Shown one piece after another: positions 9,282-19,484 of a DNA stretch of 64,000 bases. Positions within the stretch are counted from its first letter, which is position 1, and each line of letters begins with the position of its first letter. This DNA comes from Agrobacterium vaccinii (GTDB taxonomy: Bacteria > Pseudomonadota > Alphaproteobacteria > Rhizobiales > Rhizobiaceae), in assembly GCF_021310995.1 (NCBI RefSeq), contig NZ_CP054150.1:2983501-3047500 (forward strand), given 5' to 3'. The position numbers were made by a program, and so were the translations under genes. Under the pieces are notes generated by a model, which ran no database searches, was not told the DNA's origin, and worked only from the letters and a program-made list of their open reading frames with translations.

Positions 9282-9883
9282 TCATCATGGGGCTGACGGG
9301 ATCGATCGGTATGGGCAAGTCGACGACAGCAGAGCTGTTCGTTGCTGAGGGCATCGCCGTATGCGATTCAGACGCGGTTGTTCATCAACTTTATCAGAGC
9401 GAAGCCGTGCCTTTGATTGAGGATGCCTTCAACGGCACCACGCGCGACGGGACCGTAGACCGTGAAAAGCTCGGTGAAGCGCTTCGGCGGAATCCGGCTA
9501 ATTTTGCACGTCTCGAAAAAATCGTTCACCCGTTGGTTCGGAGGAAACAGGAAGAGTTTCTGGAACATCAGCGGAGTGAAGGCGCTTCACTCGCTCTCCT
9601 CGATATCCCGCTGCTTTTCGAAACGGGGGCGGAAAGCCGTGTTGACACCATTGTTGTCGTAAGTTGCCCTGCTGATATACAAAGGCAGAGAGTGTTAGCC
9701 CGACCGGGCATGACGGAAGAGAAATTTCAGATGATCCTTGCGCGGCAGATGCCGGATGAGGAAAAGAGACAGCTGGCAGATTTTGTCATCGACACGAGCC
9801 GTGGAATTGCCGATGCACACGAGCAGGTGAAGTCTGTGCTTGCTGCTTTGAGCGCCGAGCGAGAAGGAAAAGACAATGCGTGA
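9278..9883 (+). CDS. coaE: Dephospho-CoA kinase CoaE
   Basis: CoaE catalyses the last step of CoA synthesis, phosphorylating the 3'-hydroxyl of dephospho-CoA. The P-loop [12 protein letters not shown] is at residues 5-16, and LLDIPLLFE is the conserved acceptor-site motif. At 201 residues it is of normal length. The ATG at 9278 overlaps the aroE stop (ATGA); a second ATG three codons later is possible. The gene also overlaps dnaQ by 8 bp, so aroE, coaE and dnaQ are translationally coupled. Confidence 0.96.
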   Translation: MIIMGLTGSIGMGKSTTAELFVAEGIAVCDSDAVVHQLYQSEAVPLIEDAFNGTTRDGTVDREKLGEALRRNPANFARLEKIVHPLVRRKQEEFLEHQRSEGASLALLDIPLLFETGAESRVDTIVVVSCPADIQRQRVLARPGMTEEKFQMILARQMPDEEKRQLADFVIDTSRGIADAHEQVKSVLAALSAEREGKDNA

Positions 9884-10574
9884 GATCATATTCGATACGG
9901 AAACAACAGGTCTGGAATCGAAGGTCGATCGCATCATCGAGATCGGTGGCATCGAGCTCTTCAATCATTTTCCGACCGGACGCACTATTCATCTGTTCAT
10001 CAATCCCGAGGACAGAAAAGTTCACCCTGACGCTTTGGCGGTCCATGGGATCACAGATGACTTTTTGAAAGACAAGCCGAAGTTCGGTGAAGTCGTCCAA
10101 GAGATCAGGGATTTCTTCGAGGGCGCTCGCTGGGTCGCACATAACGCGACTTTTGATATGGGTTTCATCAACGCAGAATTCAGCCGTCTTGGAATAGAAG
10201 CGGTTCCGCCAGAGTTGGTGACCGATACGCTGTCCATGGCGCGGCGCAAACATCCGATGGGACCGAATTCCCTCGATGCGCTCTGCCGCCGTTATGGGAT
10301 AGATAATTCCCATCGCACCAAGCATGGAGCATTGCTCGACTCCGAACTTCTGGCCGAAGTCTATATCGAGATGATCGGAGGACGTCAGACCGCGCTTGGT
10401 TTTGGTGCCGTCGCGAAAACTCAGGTCAATGAAGTCGTTGATGAAGGGCCGATCGAAGTTGTCGCTCGTCCTCGCGCTCTGCCGCCGCGGCTCGATGCGG
10501 ATACGGCAGCAGCGCATGGAAAACTCGTCCTCGCCATGGGTGACAAGGCGATCTGGAACAAATACGCGCATTAA
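9876..10574 (+). CDS. dnaQ: DNA polymerase III epsilon subunit (proofreading exonuclease)
   Basis: The 3'-5' proofreading exonuclease of the replicative polymerase. The DEDDh motifs are all visible: IIFDTETTGLESKVDRIIEIG (Exo I, Asp and Glu near residues 6-8), HNATFDMGFINAEF (Exo II) and KHGALLDSELLAEVY (Exo III with the His and Asp). The exonuclease domain covers about residues 1-175; the C-terminal tail should carry the alpha-subunit-binding segment. The 232-residue length is typical of alphaproteobacteria. It is the last gene of the oriC-proximal rightward run and ends at a hairpin shared with convergent secB. Confidence 0.96.
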   Translation: MREIIFDTETTGLESKVDRIIEIGGIELFNHFPTGRTIHLFINPEDRKVHPDALAVHGITDDFLKDKPKFGEVVQEIRDFFEGARWVAHNATFDMGFINAEFSRLGIEAVPPELVTDTLSMARRKHPMGPNSLDALCRRYGIDNSHRTKHGALLDSELLAEVYIEMIGGRQTALGFGAVAKTQVNEVVDEGPIEVVARPRALPPRLDADTAAAHGKLVLAMGDKAIWNKYAH

Positions 10575-10576
10575 AA

Positions 10577-10598
10577 AACCCGGGCCTTGACCCGGGTT
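10577..10598. terminator. Bidirectional terminator between dnaQ and secB
   Basis: AACCCGGG (10577-10584) and CCCGGGTT (10591-10598) form a perfect 8-bp stem with a 6-nt loop. On the reverse strand it is followed by TTTTTTAA, a good intrinsic terminator for secB. On the forward strand the tail (CATATTTCG) is weaker. Confidence 0.8.
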
Positions 10599-10623
10599 CA
10601 TATTTCGTCGTCGGTAAAGAACC

Positions 10624-11106
10624 TTAGTTCGGAACAGCCTGAACTTTCGCGCGGGCCTGTTCTTCAGCAACACGCTGTGCAAACATCTGCGAAAAATCGA
10701 TCGGGTCGATCATCAGTGGCGGGAAGCCGCCATTGCGGGTCACGTCTGCAATGATCTGCCGTGCAAACGGGAACAGCAGGCGCGGGCACTCGATGAAGAG
10801 AACCGGCAGCATATGTTCCTGCGGGAAACCGGTGATGCGGAAAACGCCGCCGTAAACCAGCTCGGCCACGAACAGGACCTTGTCGCCATCCTTGGCTTCT
10901 GCATTCAATGTCAGAACCACGTCGAAGTCGGACCCCGAAATCGGGTTCGCATTGACGTTGACGTTGATATTGATGGCAGGCGCGCCATCACGGGCCTGAA
11001 GCGAACGCGGTGCGCCAGGATTTTCGAACGACAAATCCTTGGTGTACTGGGTTAGAATGTTAAGGGAAGGGTTTGTTCCTTCCTGCGCACCGTTTTCAGT
11101 GGTCAT
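10624..11106 (-). CDS. secB: Protein-export chaperone SecB
   Basis: SecB keeps preproteins unfolded and hands them to SecA. The 160-residue product has the SecB core: [22 protein letters not shown] at the start of the domain, [22 protein letters not shown], and the highly conserved block from [19 protein letters not shown] to the [13 protein letters not shown] segment. The acidic, flexible tail is characteristic. Upstream is fxsA on the same strand (83-bp gap); downstream is the terminator shared with dnaQ. In Agrobacterium and other rhizobia secB, fxsA and a Tim44-like gene sit together near gyrB (recalled). Confidence 0.97.
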   Translation of the reverse strand: MTTENGAQEGTNPSLNILTQYTKDLSFENPGAPRSLQARDGAPAININVNVNANPISGSDFDVVLTLNAEAKDGDKVLFVAELVYGGVFRITGFPQEHMLPVLFIECPRLLFPFARQIIADVTRNGGFPPLMIDPIDFSQMFAQRVAEEQARAKVQAVPN

Positions 11107-11189
11107 ACTATGTCCTCGCGGATTGAATTCTTGGAAGCCCGTCTATCATTTCAAATTATGGCTTACAACCCTTTGATCTCAAGGGAAGG

Positions 11190-11702
11190 TCAGGGTTTTG
11201 GCAGATCGTGACCGTCCTTGCCGGGGGACCATGGCGAGTTCTTTGGACCATCGCGGTGAAAGTCGTCCTCGTCCAGGTCCACCACTTTGGAGGAGCCGTT
11301 CGACTGCGGCCCCGGGCGAAAACCTGTGCCCTTGAAAGAGCCAGCGACGACGATACGCGGGCCTATGGCCTTCCATATGAAAGCCCTGAACGCCGGAACC
11401 AGCAACAGAAGCCCTATTACGTCAGTGATGAAGCCAGGCACGAATAGCAGGATGCCTGCAATCACCCGCATGCCACCACTTATCATGGCCTTTGCGGGTT
11501 CAGCGCCGGTCCGGCTGGCATTTTGCAAATCGCGCACCATGCTCAGACCCCCGGTCCGCAAAATGATCAGGCCCAGGAACGAGGTCAGAAAAATAAGGCC
11601 CATCGTCAGCCAGAGGCCAAGCGCCTTTCCGACAATGATAAATCCGGCGATCTCGAGGATCGGCATTGCGAGGACGATGATGGGCAGGAATGAGAAACGC
11701 AT
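11190..11702 (-). CDS. fxsA: FxsA-family membrane protein
   Basis: FxsA is a small inner-membrane protein; in E. coli its overexpression relieves phage T7 exclusion by F, but the native role is unclear. The 170-residue product starts MRFSFLPIIVLAMPILEIAG, a strong first membrane segment, followed by two or three more hydrophobic segments (WLTMGLIFLTSFLGLIIL, and GGMRVIAGILLFVPGFITD running into VIGLLLLVP). The C terminus is polar. I use ATG 11702, because the 21 residues added by an upstream ATG are polar and unlike the family. Confidence 0.88.
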   Translation of the reverse strand: MRFSFLPIIVLAMPILEIAGFIIVGKALGLWLTMGLIFLTSFLGLIILRTGGLSMVRDLQNASRTGAEPAKAMISGGMRVIAGILLFVPGFITDVIGLLLLVPAFRAFIWKAIGPRIVVAGSFKGTGFRPGPQSNGSSKVVDLDEDDFHRDGPKNSPWSPGKDGHDLPKP

Positions 11703-11873
11703 ATTGTTAGCCTTGCGTGGTGTTGAAGCGCTGCACGTCCTTGACGGTGATCGAGACGTATTCACGGACAGAAATCAGATGCTGGACACTAACGCAGAGG
11801 CGTTGTTTGGGTTGATCCAAATGCTCAATGACGAAGCATATCGTCAATTTGCCTGCCTTTAGAGACCAGCGAT

Positions 11874-11906
11874 TGCATCTGCCTGTTTGAATGATGAGCA
11901 GATGCA
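11874..11906. promoter_or_regulatory. Inverted repeat upstream of the Tim44-like operon
   Basis: TGCATCTGC (11874-11882) and GCAGATGCA (11898-11906) are perfect 9-bp inverted arms separated by 15 bp. They lie 51 bp before the Tim44-like start in the 254-bp gap between divergent fxsA and that gene. The spacing could fit a dimeric DNA-binding protein or an mRNA hairpin. I do not recognise a named regulator. Confidence 0.4.
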
Positions 11907-11956
11907 GACTATATGATGTGTAGAAAATTAGATTTAAATGGTGGTTTCGGTAAAAG

Positions 11957-12655
11957 ATGGGCTCAAGCGACTTTATAACATTGTTTTTCCTGGTGGCTGC
12001 CGTGCTGATTTTTCTTCAGTTGCGAAGCGTGCTTGGCCGCCGTACTGGCAATGAAAAGCCTCCTGTGGACCCCTATAGCCCACGCGATGTGGCTAAAACC
12101 CCGGTAGCCGACGATAACAAGGTCGTTACCTTGCCCCGCCGTGGCGACGGTGAAGAAGAAAATCCGTTTGCCGAAATCGATGCCGTTGCGCCTGTGGGTT
12201 CCGCGGTCAATGATTCGCTGCGCGAACTGACGAAGAGCGATCCGACTTTCCGTCCGAAGGAGTTTATCAACGGTGCGCGCATGGCCTACGAGATGATCGT
12301 CACGGCCTTTGCAGATGGTGATCGCAAGACGCTCAAAAATCTTCTGTCTAAGGACGTTTATGACGGTTTCGATGCGGCGATCACCGAGCGTGAGACGCGT
12401 GGTGAGGTCGTCAAGTCGACATTCGTCGGCACGGAGAAGATCGACATCACCCATGCCAGCATTCGCGATTCCGAAGAGCAGATCACGTTGCGCATCATCA
12501 GCCAGCTTATTTCCGCGACCTTCGACAAGGATGGCAAGCTGATTGACGGCGACCCGGAGGCCGTGTCGGAAGTTGACGATATCTGGACGTTCTCCCGCGA
12601 CATCCGCTCGCGCGATCCGAACTGGAAACTGATTGCGACCGAATCCGAGCAATGA
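11957..12655 (+). CDS. Tim44/TimA-like membrane-anchored protein
   Basis: The product (232 residues) has one N-terminal membrane segment (about residues 5-25, FITLFFLVAAVLIFLQLRSV), a charged, proline-rich linker, and a C-terminal Tim44-like domain (about 80-230, with FINGARMAYEMIVTAFADGD and the final WTFSRDIRSRDPNWKLIATES). The Tim44 domain is the membrane-binding part of the mitochondrial import motor subunit; bacterial homologues exist in alphaproteobacteria, but their role is not settled. The gene overlaps mltA by 4 bp and heads a four-gene coupled operon. The DPNWKLIATES ending is diagnostic for the family. Confidence 0.88.
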   Translation: MGSSDFITLFFLVAAVLIFLQLRSVLGRRTGNEKPPVDPYSPRDVAKTPVADDNKVVTLPRRGDGEEENPFAEIDAVAPVGSAVNDSLRELTKSDPTFRPKEFINGARMAYEMIVTAFADGDRKTLKNLLSKDVYDGFDAAITERETRGEVVKSTFVGTEKIDITHASIRDSEEQITLRIISQLISATFDKDGKLIDGDPEAVSEVDDIWTFSRDIRSRDPNWKLIATESEQ

Positions 12656-13770
12656 CCGGCAAGGGCAGGGACTTCGAACTCAAACAGGTGTCGTTTGCGC
12701 AACTGCCCGGTTGGCAGGCAGACGACCCGACGCCGTTGTTACCTGCCATGCGGTCCATTCTAACGCATCTTAGACATGGAAAGCCCTATCGCACCGGTGC
12801 GCTGGGGCTGAGTGCCGATGAACTTGCGGAGTTTTTGCAAAAGGCGGAAACCGCTGATTTTGCCGACGCCATCACGGCACGCCGGTTTTTCGAAGATCAC
12901 TGCATTCCGTTTCTGATCGAGCCGTCGACAGGCAAAGGCGGCTTCGTCACGGCTTTCTATGAGCCGGAAATCGCAGTGTCCGATACGCCCGACGAGATCT
13001 GGAAATATCCCATTTATCGCCGCCCCGACGATCTCATCGATCTCGATGACAGTAACCGGCCGGAAGAAATCGACCCCTATTATGCCTTTGCGCTGAACCG
13101 CGATGGTACGATTACGCACTATCCCGACAGGGGGGAAATCGACCGCGGATATCTGGCCGGGCGCAGGCTAGAAATTTCCTGGGCAAAATCCAAAATCGAT
13201 CTGTTCTTCGTTCATGTGCAGGGTGCAGCAAGGCTCCGCTATGCCGATGGCGCCATCAAGCGCATCACCTATGCGGCAAAAGCCGGGCATCCGTTTTCAC
13301 CGATTGGGCGGCTCCTTCTGGACAGAGGAGAGTTGGACCCGGCGACCATATCCATGCAGACAATCCGTGCGTGGCTTGAAGCGCACCCCGATCAGGTTGA
13401 CGAGGTTCTCTGGCACAACAGGTCCTACATCTTCTTTCGCGAGGCGGATGTGGAGCAACTGGACCTGGGACCGATTGCTGCGGCCAAGGTTCCATTGATT
13501 GCGGGCCGCTCGCTCGCGGTCGACAGGCTGATCCATACATTTGGATTTCCGTTCTACATCAGCGCGCCCAGTCTTACGCATCTCGATGACGGCCAGCCCT
13601 TTGGCCGGTTGATGCTGGCGCTCGATACCGGATCTGCGATCGTTGGACCTGCAAGGGGTGACATTTTTACCGGCTCTGGGGATGAGGCCGGAGAACGTGC
13701 AGGAACCGTGCGCAACGCCGCCGATTTTTATATACTGATACCCCGTGGAGCAGCGGAAAGGTATCGGTGA
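12652..13770 (+). CDS. mltA: MltA-family lytic transglycosylase
   Basis: MltA cleaves peptidoglycan glycan strands to 1,6-anhydro-muropeptides. The 372-residue product has the MltA barrel region with FVTAFYEPEI, PIYRRPDDL and HVQGAARLRYADG, and the 3D-type C-terminal region ALDTGSAIVGPARGDIFTGSG, which holds the catalytic aspartate. Oddly, the N terminus (MTGKGRDFELKQVSFAQLPGW) shows neither signal peptide nor lipobox, and the start overlaps the Tim44-like stop (ATGA), leaving no room for one. Either it is exported by another route or it acts elsewhere. It is coupled downstream to the Smr gene. Confidence 0.9.
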   Translation: MTGKGRDFELKQVSFAQLPGWQADDPTPLLPAMRSILTHLRHGKPYRTGALGLSADELAEFLQKAETADFADAITARRFFEDHCIPFLIEPSTGKGGFVTAFYEPEIAVSDTPDEIWKYPIYRRPDDLIDLDDSNRPEEIDPYYAFALNRDGTITHYPDRGEIDRGYLAGRRLEISWAKSKIDLFFVHVQGAARLRYADGAIKRITYAAKAGHPFSPIGRLLLDRGELDPATISMQTIRAWLEAHPDQVDEVLWHNRSYIFFREADVEQLDLGPIAAAKVPLIAGRSLAVDRLIHTFGFPFYISAPSLTHLDDGQPFGRLMLALDTGSAIVGPARGDIFTGSGDEAGERAGTVRNAADFYILIPRGAAERYR

Positions 13771-14339
13771 TGAAAGGTGGCCGCAAACTCGGCAGGGACG
13801 AGCGGGTTCTCTGGGGAAAGGTCGCCCGAACGACACGCGTGATATCGGGCAAGATCGAGGATCTGGACGATCTGGAAGAGGTCGAGCCGCCGCCCGTGCC
13901 TGATGTCAAGACGCCGAAACCACCGCCACCCTTTCCAAGGATGATCATCGAACCCGTTGTCGATACCTTGCTGCCGACGCCGAAAAAGGATCGCATCCAC
14001 CATCCGCTTGAAAAGCCGGTCAAGCGCAAGCTGACACGGGGACGGCTGGCGCTGGAAGCGCGCATCGACCTTCATGGCATGTTCCAGAGCGAGGCCCACG
14101 CTGTGCTTCTGGACTTTCTGATCCGCGCGCATGAGCGGGGTCTGCGCCACGTTCTGGTCATCACCGGCAAGGGACGGTCAATGGGAAGTGAAGGCGCGTT
14201 GAAGCGGGCCGTGCCGATGTGGTTTTCCAAACCGGAATATCGGTATCTCATTTCGTCCTACGAAGATGCCTCCATGAACCATGGAGGGGACGGCGCTCTC
14301 TACGTGCGTCTGGCGCGTCGTGGTGGAGATCGGTCATGA
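13767..14339 (+). CDS. Smr-domain (MutS2 C-terminal-like) protein
   Basis: The 190-residue product has a basic, proline-rich N-terminal half (residues 1-90) and a C-terminal Smr domain (about 95-185). Diagnostic motifs are IDLHGMFQSEAHAVLLDFL and VITGKGRS, then LYVRLARRGG at the end. Smr domains are metal-dependent endonucleases acting on nicked or branched DNA, or on RNA. It starts in the mltA stop and ends in the start of the XRE gene (ATGA overlaps on both sides). No partner is evident from sequence alone. Confidence 0.88.
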   Translation: MMKGGRKLGRDERVLWGKVARTTRVISGKIEDLDDLEEVEPPPVPDVKTPKPPPPFPRMIIEPVVDTLLPTPKKDRIHHPLEKPVKRKLTRGRLALEARIDLHGMFQSEAHAVLLDFLIRAHERGLRHVLVITGKGRSMGSEGALKRAVPMWFSKPEYRYLISSYEDASMNHGGDGALYVRLARRGGDRS

Positions 14340-14701
14340 CACCCTTCGCACAGGCGGTGCGGATGCTTCGCGAGAAAAAGGGCGTGACGCAAAAAGAGAT
14401 GGCGCTGGCAATCGGTGTGTCGCCTGCCTATCTCTCGGCGCTGGAACACGGCAAACGTGGCAAGCCGAGCTTCAATCTTCTTCAGCGCATTGCAGGCTAT
14501 TTCAACATCATCTGGGATGAGGCGGAGGAATTGTTCTCCCTCGCAGGCGTTTCCGATCCAAGGGTGGTGATCGATACCAGCGGTTTGCCGCAGGAATATA
14601 CCGCTTTGGCCAATGGTTTGGCGCGGAATATTCGCAAGCTGCCGCCAACTGTGATAGACGAATTGACAGAGGTGCTGCAAAAAAGCCGTTCTTACGATTG
14701 A
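14336..14701 (+). CDS. XRE-family HTH transcriptional regulator
   Basis: A 121-residue protein with an N-terminal lambda-repressor-like helix-turn-helix (residues 4-62: LREKKGVTQKEMALAIGVSP then AYLSALEHGKRG). The C-terminal half (GLPQEYTALANGLARNIRKL) looks like a short dimerisation helix rather than a ligand domain. The start overlaps the Smr stop by 4 bp. It may autoregulate the Tim44-like/mltA/smr operon, possibly through the inverted repeat at 11874-11906, but that link is inference. Confidence 0.88.
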   Translation: MTPFAQAVRMLREKKGVTQKEMALAIGVSPAYLSALEHGKRGKPSFNLLQRIAGYFNIIWDEAEELFSLAGVSDPRVVIDTSGLPQEYTALANGLARNIRKLPPTVIDELTEVLQKSRSYD

Positions 14702-14749
14702 AACCCGCGCTATCCCCCGCTTTATGCAGGGTTTTGACGCTCGTGGACT

Positions 14750-14777
14750 TTGGATATCGAGGCGGAATTTCTATAGT
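14750..14777 (+). promoter_or_regulatory. Candidate gyrB promoter
   Basis: TTGGAT (14750-14755) and TATAGT (14772-14777) with a 16-bp spacer resemble sigma70-type -35 and -10 elements, about 80 bp before the gyrB ATG in a 158-bp gap. No start-site data are available. Confidence 0.35.
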
Positions 14778-14793
14778 CACACGTCAGATTTAA

Positions 14794-17295
<2,502 letters not shown>

Positions 17296-17320
17296 TTTTT
17301 AGGTGGATTGTCTGATGAGA

Positions 17321-17336
17321 CGATTCACGTGAAACG
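17321..17336 (+). other. parS: parS-like site 4 (ParB-binding)
   Basis: CGATTCACGTGAAACG: the 14-bp core GATTCACGTGAAAC is identical to sites 2 and 3 and the outer pair is C/G instead of T/A. It lies 25 bp after the gyrB stop, before the gyrB terminator, about 10.4 kb right of oriC, and reads outward. Confidence 0.75.
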
Positions 17337-17346
17337 CAATCTTAAG

Positions 17347-17385
17347 AAAAGGCCCGAGGGATATTCTTCCTCGGGCCTTTTGTTT
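17347..17385 (+). terminator. gyrB intrinsic terminator
   Basis: AAAAGGCCCGAGG (17347-17359) and CCTCGGGCCTTTT (17369-17381) form a 13-bp perfect stem with a 9-nt loop, followed by TGTTT. The A-rich left arm makes it work for the convergent nitroreductase gene as well. Confidence 0.88.
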
Positions 17386-17409
17386 GAGCTCGTGCTGATG
17401 AAACAGGGT

Positions 17410-18012
17410 CTATTCGGCCTTGCCGGTAAATTTGCCTTCGAAGGCGACGTCGGAGAGTGGCAATCTGTCGCTGGGGATTTCCCGCTCTGCAAGCTCTGGC
17501 GATAGGGTGGATTTGTCGGCCATTGTTCCGATCGCGACGGCGGCCTCGACGACGAAACCGGCTGGGATGTCCAGTGTCTCGACAATCTTGTCCTTGAAGA
17601 TGCCCGCCATGCCATGGGCGTGGTAGCCGAGCATATGGGATTGCAAGGCAAGCGACAGCCAGGCAGCACCGGCATCGAAAGAATGGGTCGTTGCAGGCTT
17701 CTTCTCGCCGTCGCGGGAAATCGTAAAGTCGCGGGAGATGACGAAAAGCAGCACGGCGGCGTTTTTTGCCCAGACCTGATTGCCTTCCATCAGCAGGCTG
17801 ACGAACGTATCCCATTGCTCGGTGCCCTTATGGGCAAAGACGAAACGCCATGGCTGCTGGTTGGACGAAGACGGCGCCCAATGCGCAGCGTCGAGGATCG
17901 TCAGCAGATGCTCTCTCGGCATTCCTGTCCCGTCAAACGCCCGTGGCGACCAGCGATCCAGAAATATGGGATCGACCGGATACTCGGATTGGCGTGAATT
18001 GGCGTAGGTCAT
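17410..18012 (-). CDS. Nitroreductase-family flavoprotein
   Basis: A 200-residue FMN-dependent nitroreductase-fold protein. The start has RWSPRAFDG and the FMN-binding APSSSNQQPWRFVFA; near the C terminus EAAVAIGTMADKSTLSPELAEREIPSDRLPLSDV-type sequence is typical of the HBN-like subgroup (quoted in part: RLPLSDVAFEGKF). Likely an NAD(P)H-dependent reductase of quinones or nitroaromatics; the physiological substrate cannot be read from sequence. It is convergent with gyrB and divergent from the FAH-family gene. Confidence 0.85.
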   Translation of the reverse strand: MTYANSRQSEYPVDPIFLDRWSPRAFDGTGMPREHLLTILDAAHWAPSSSNQQPWRFVFAHKGTEQWDTFVSLLMEGNQVWAKNAAVLLFVISRDFTISRDGEKKPATTHSFDAGAAWLSLALQSHMLGYHAHGMAGIFKDKIVETLDIPAGFVVEAAVAIGTMADKSTLSPELAEREIPSDRLPLSDVAFEGKFTGKAE

Positions 18013-18206
18013 ATCATCTCCTCGACACTGTTTGACGTCATGATGCAGAGGCGCACCGTGAGGCCCTCAAGAAATGTCATACACCCCGCTGAGAAAAATG
18101 CCTCCTACAATCCGAACGGAGACGTTTTTTGAATTTCAGCAGGGGTGACACGGATAAATAGTTCGTTCATATATGCATGAACATGTCGGACAATGGGAGA
18201 AATGTC

Positions 18207-19049
18207 ATGAAATTGTTACGCGTCGGCCAACCGGGTCACGAAAAGCCAGCCATCCTCGATGCTGAAGGAAAGGTGCGCGATTTGTCTGCGCATGTGAAAG
18301 ACATCGGCGGTGATGCCATTTCTCCAGAAGGTCTCAAAAAGATCGCAGCCATCGATCTGGCTTCGCTTCCGGTTCTGAGCGACGACCGTATCGGCGCTTG
18401 CGTCTCCGGCACCGGCAAATTCATTTGTATCGGTCTCAATTTCTCCGATCACGCAGCTGAAACAGGCGCCACCGTGCCGCCGGAGCCTGTGATTTTCATG
18501 AAGGCCACATCTGCCATCGTCGGTCCCAACGACAATGTCGTTATCCCGCGCGGTTCGGAAAAGACGGACTGGGAAGTCGAACTCGGCGTCGTCATCGGCA
18601 AAACGGCGAAATATGTCTCCGAAGCCGATGCTCTGGATTACGTCGCCGGTTACTGTGTTTCGCATGATGTGTCGGAGCGCGCCTTCCAGTCCGAGCGCCA
18701 GGGGCAGTGGACCAAGGGCAAGTCCTGCGATACCTTCGGCCCGGTTGGCCCGTGGCTTGTGACTAAGGACGAAGTCGCCGATCCGCAAAACCTCGGCATG
18801 TGGCTGAAGGTCAATGGCGAGACGATGCAGAACGGCTCCAGCAAGACCATGGTCTATGGCGTTGCCCATGTCGTCTCATACCTCAGCCAGTTCATGTCCC
18901 TGCATCCCGGCGACATCATCTCCACCGGCACCCCTCCCGGCGTCGGTCTCGGCATGAAGCCGCAACGCTTCCTTAAAGCTGGCGACGTGGTCGAGCTCGG
19001 CATCGAAGGTCTCGGCACGCAGAAGCAGACATTCGTGGCCGACGTCTGA
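18207..19049 (+). CDS. Fumarylacetoacetate hydrolase (FAH) family protein
   Basis: The 280-residue product belongs to the FAH superfamily (ureidoglycolate lyase, 2-hydroxyhepta-diene-dioate isomerase and acylpyruvase relatives). The metal-binding and catalytic blocks are visible: GKFICIGLNFSDHAAETG, PPEPVIFMKATSAIVGPND, DWEVELGVVIG (acidic metal ligands), GYCVSHDVSERAFQ and STGTPPGVGLGM. I use ATG 18207, which starts MKLLRVGQPGHEKPAIL as in relatives; an ATG at 18177 would add ten residues. The exact substrate is not decidable. A hairpin follows it. Confidence 0.88.
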   Translation: MKLLRVGQPGHEKPAILDAEGKVRDLSAHVKDIGGDAISPEGLKKIAAIDLASLPVLSDDRIGACVSGTGKFICIGLNFSDHAAETGATVPPEPVIFMKATSAIVGPNDNVVIPRGSEKTDWEVELGVVIGKTAKYVSEADALDYVAGYCVSHDVSERAFQSERQGQWTKGKSCDTFGPVGPWLVTKDEVADPQNLGMWLKVNGETMQNGSSKTMVYGVAHVVSYLSQFMSLHPGDIISTGTPPGVGLGMKPQRFLKAGDVVELGIEGLGTQKQTFVADV

Positions 19050-19076
19050 GTCTGTTATTGAACAGTGCGGAATGAA

Positions 19077-19102
19077 AAAGGGCAGGCCTTGGCTTGCCCT
19101 TT
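19077..19102 (+). terminator. Hairpin after the FAH-family gene
   Basis: AAAGGGCA (19077-19084) and TGCCCTTT (19095-19102) make an 8-bp stem with a 10-nt loop 28 bp after the stop. The T tail is just the end of the stem plus CGCG, so it is a modest intrinsic terminator. Confidence 0.55.
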
Positions 19103-19146
19103 CGCGTCTGCGTGTGACAAGCTGCTACCTTGCTGCGGGAGTAGTC

Positions 19147-19407
19147 GTGAGAACAATAAAGATAGTATTGGCAGTCCTCTGCATCGCAGGCGCTTGTATC
19201 ATCTTAGGGTATTGGCTGGCTTTTCAGGCAGGTTTAAACGGCCTTTATAAATGCGAGGACGTCGCTTGTCCTTGGATTGTGCTCCTCATCACGGGCCCGA
19301 TGTTTTCTTTAGCTTTGGCAATGATCGCTTCCTTGATCTTCATCGGGCTCAGAATCCGTAAATCCTTTAAAACTAAGCGTCGAGACAGCGGCCAACTCCC
19401 AAAATAA
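19147..19407 (+). CDS. Small two-helix membrane protein, unknown function
   Basis: An 86-residue product read from GTG 19147, which has GGGAG with a 5-bp spacer. It has two clear membrane segments (IVLAVLCIAGACIILGYWLA, about residues 5-24, and WIVLLITGPMFSLALAMIAS extending to about 66), with a short loop between them containing two cysteines (KCEDVACPW), and a basic tail (RIRKSFKTKRRD). The cysteine loop would be periplasmic if the basic tail is cytoplasmic. An ATG at 19072 would run through the terminator hairpin, so I reject it. I do not recognise the family; coding is supported by the RBS and hydrophobic pattern only. Confidence 0.6.
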   Translation: MRTIKIVLAVLCIAGACIILGYWLAFQAGLNGLYKCEDVACPWIVLLITGPMFSLALAMIASLIFIGLRIRKSFKTKRRDSGQLPK

Positions 19408-19484
19408 CGGCCCGATTTTGTGCATGTGCGAAAAGATGCTATCATGACGAAAAGAAGTAGATAAACGACGGGAGGCGTTCATCC

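Noticed and set aside
11782..11862. 27-codon ORF between fxsA and the Tim44-like gene
   Set aside because: No Shine-Dalgarno sequence, no family resemblance, and it lies in a regulatory gap.
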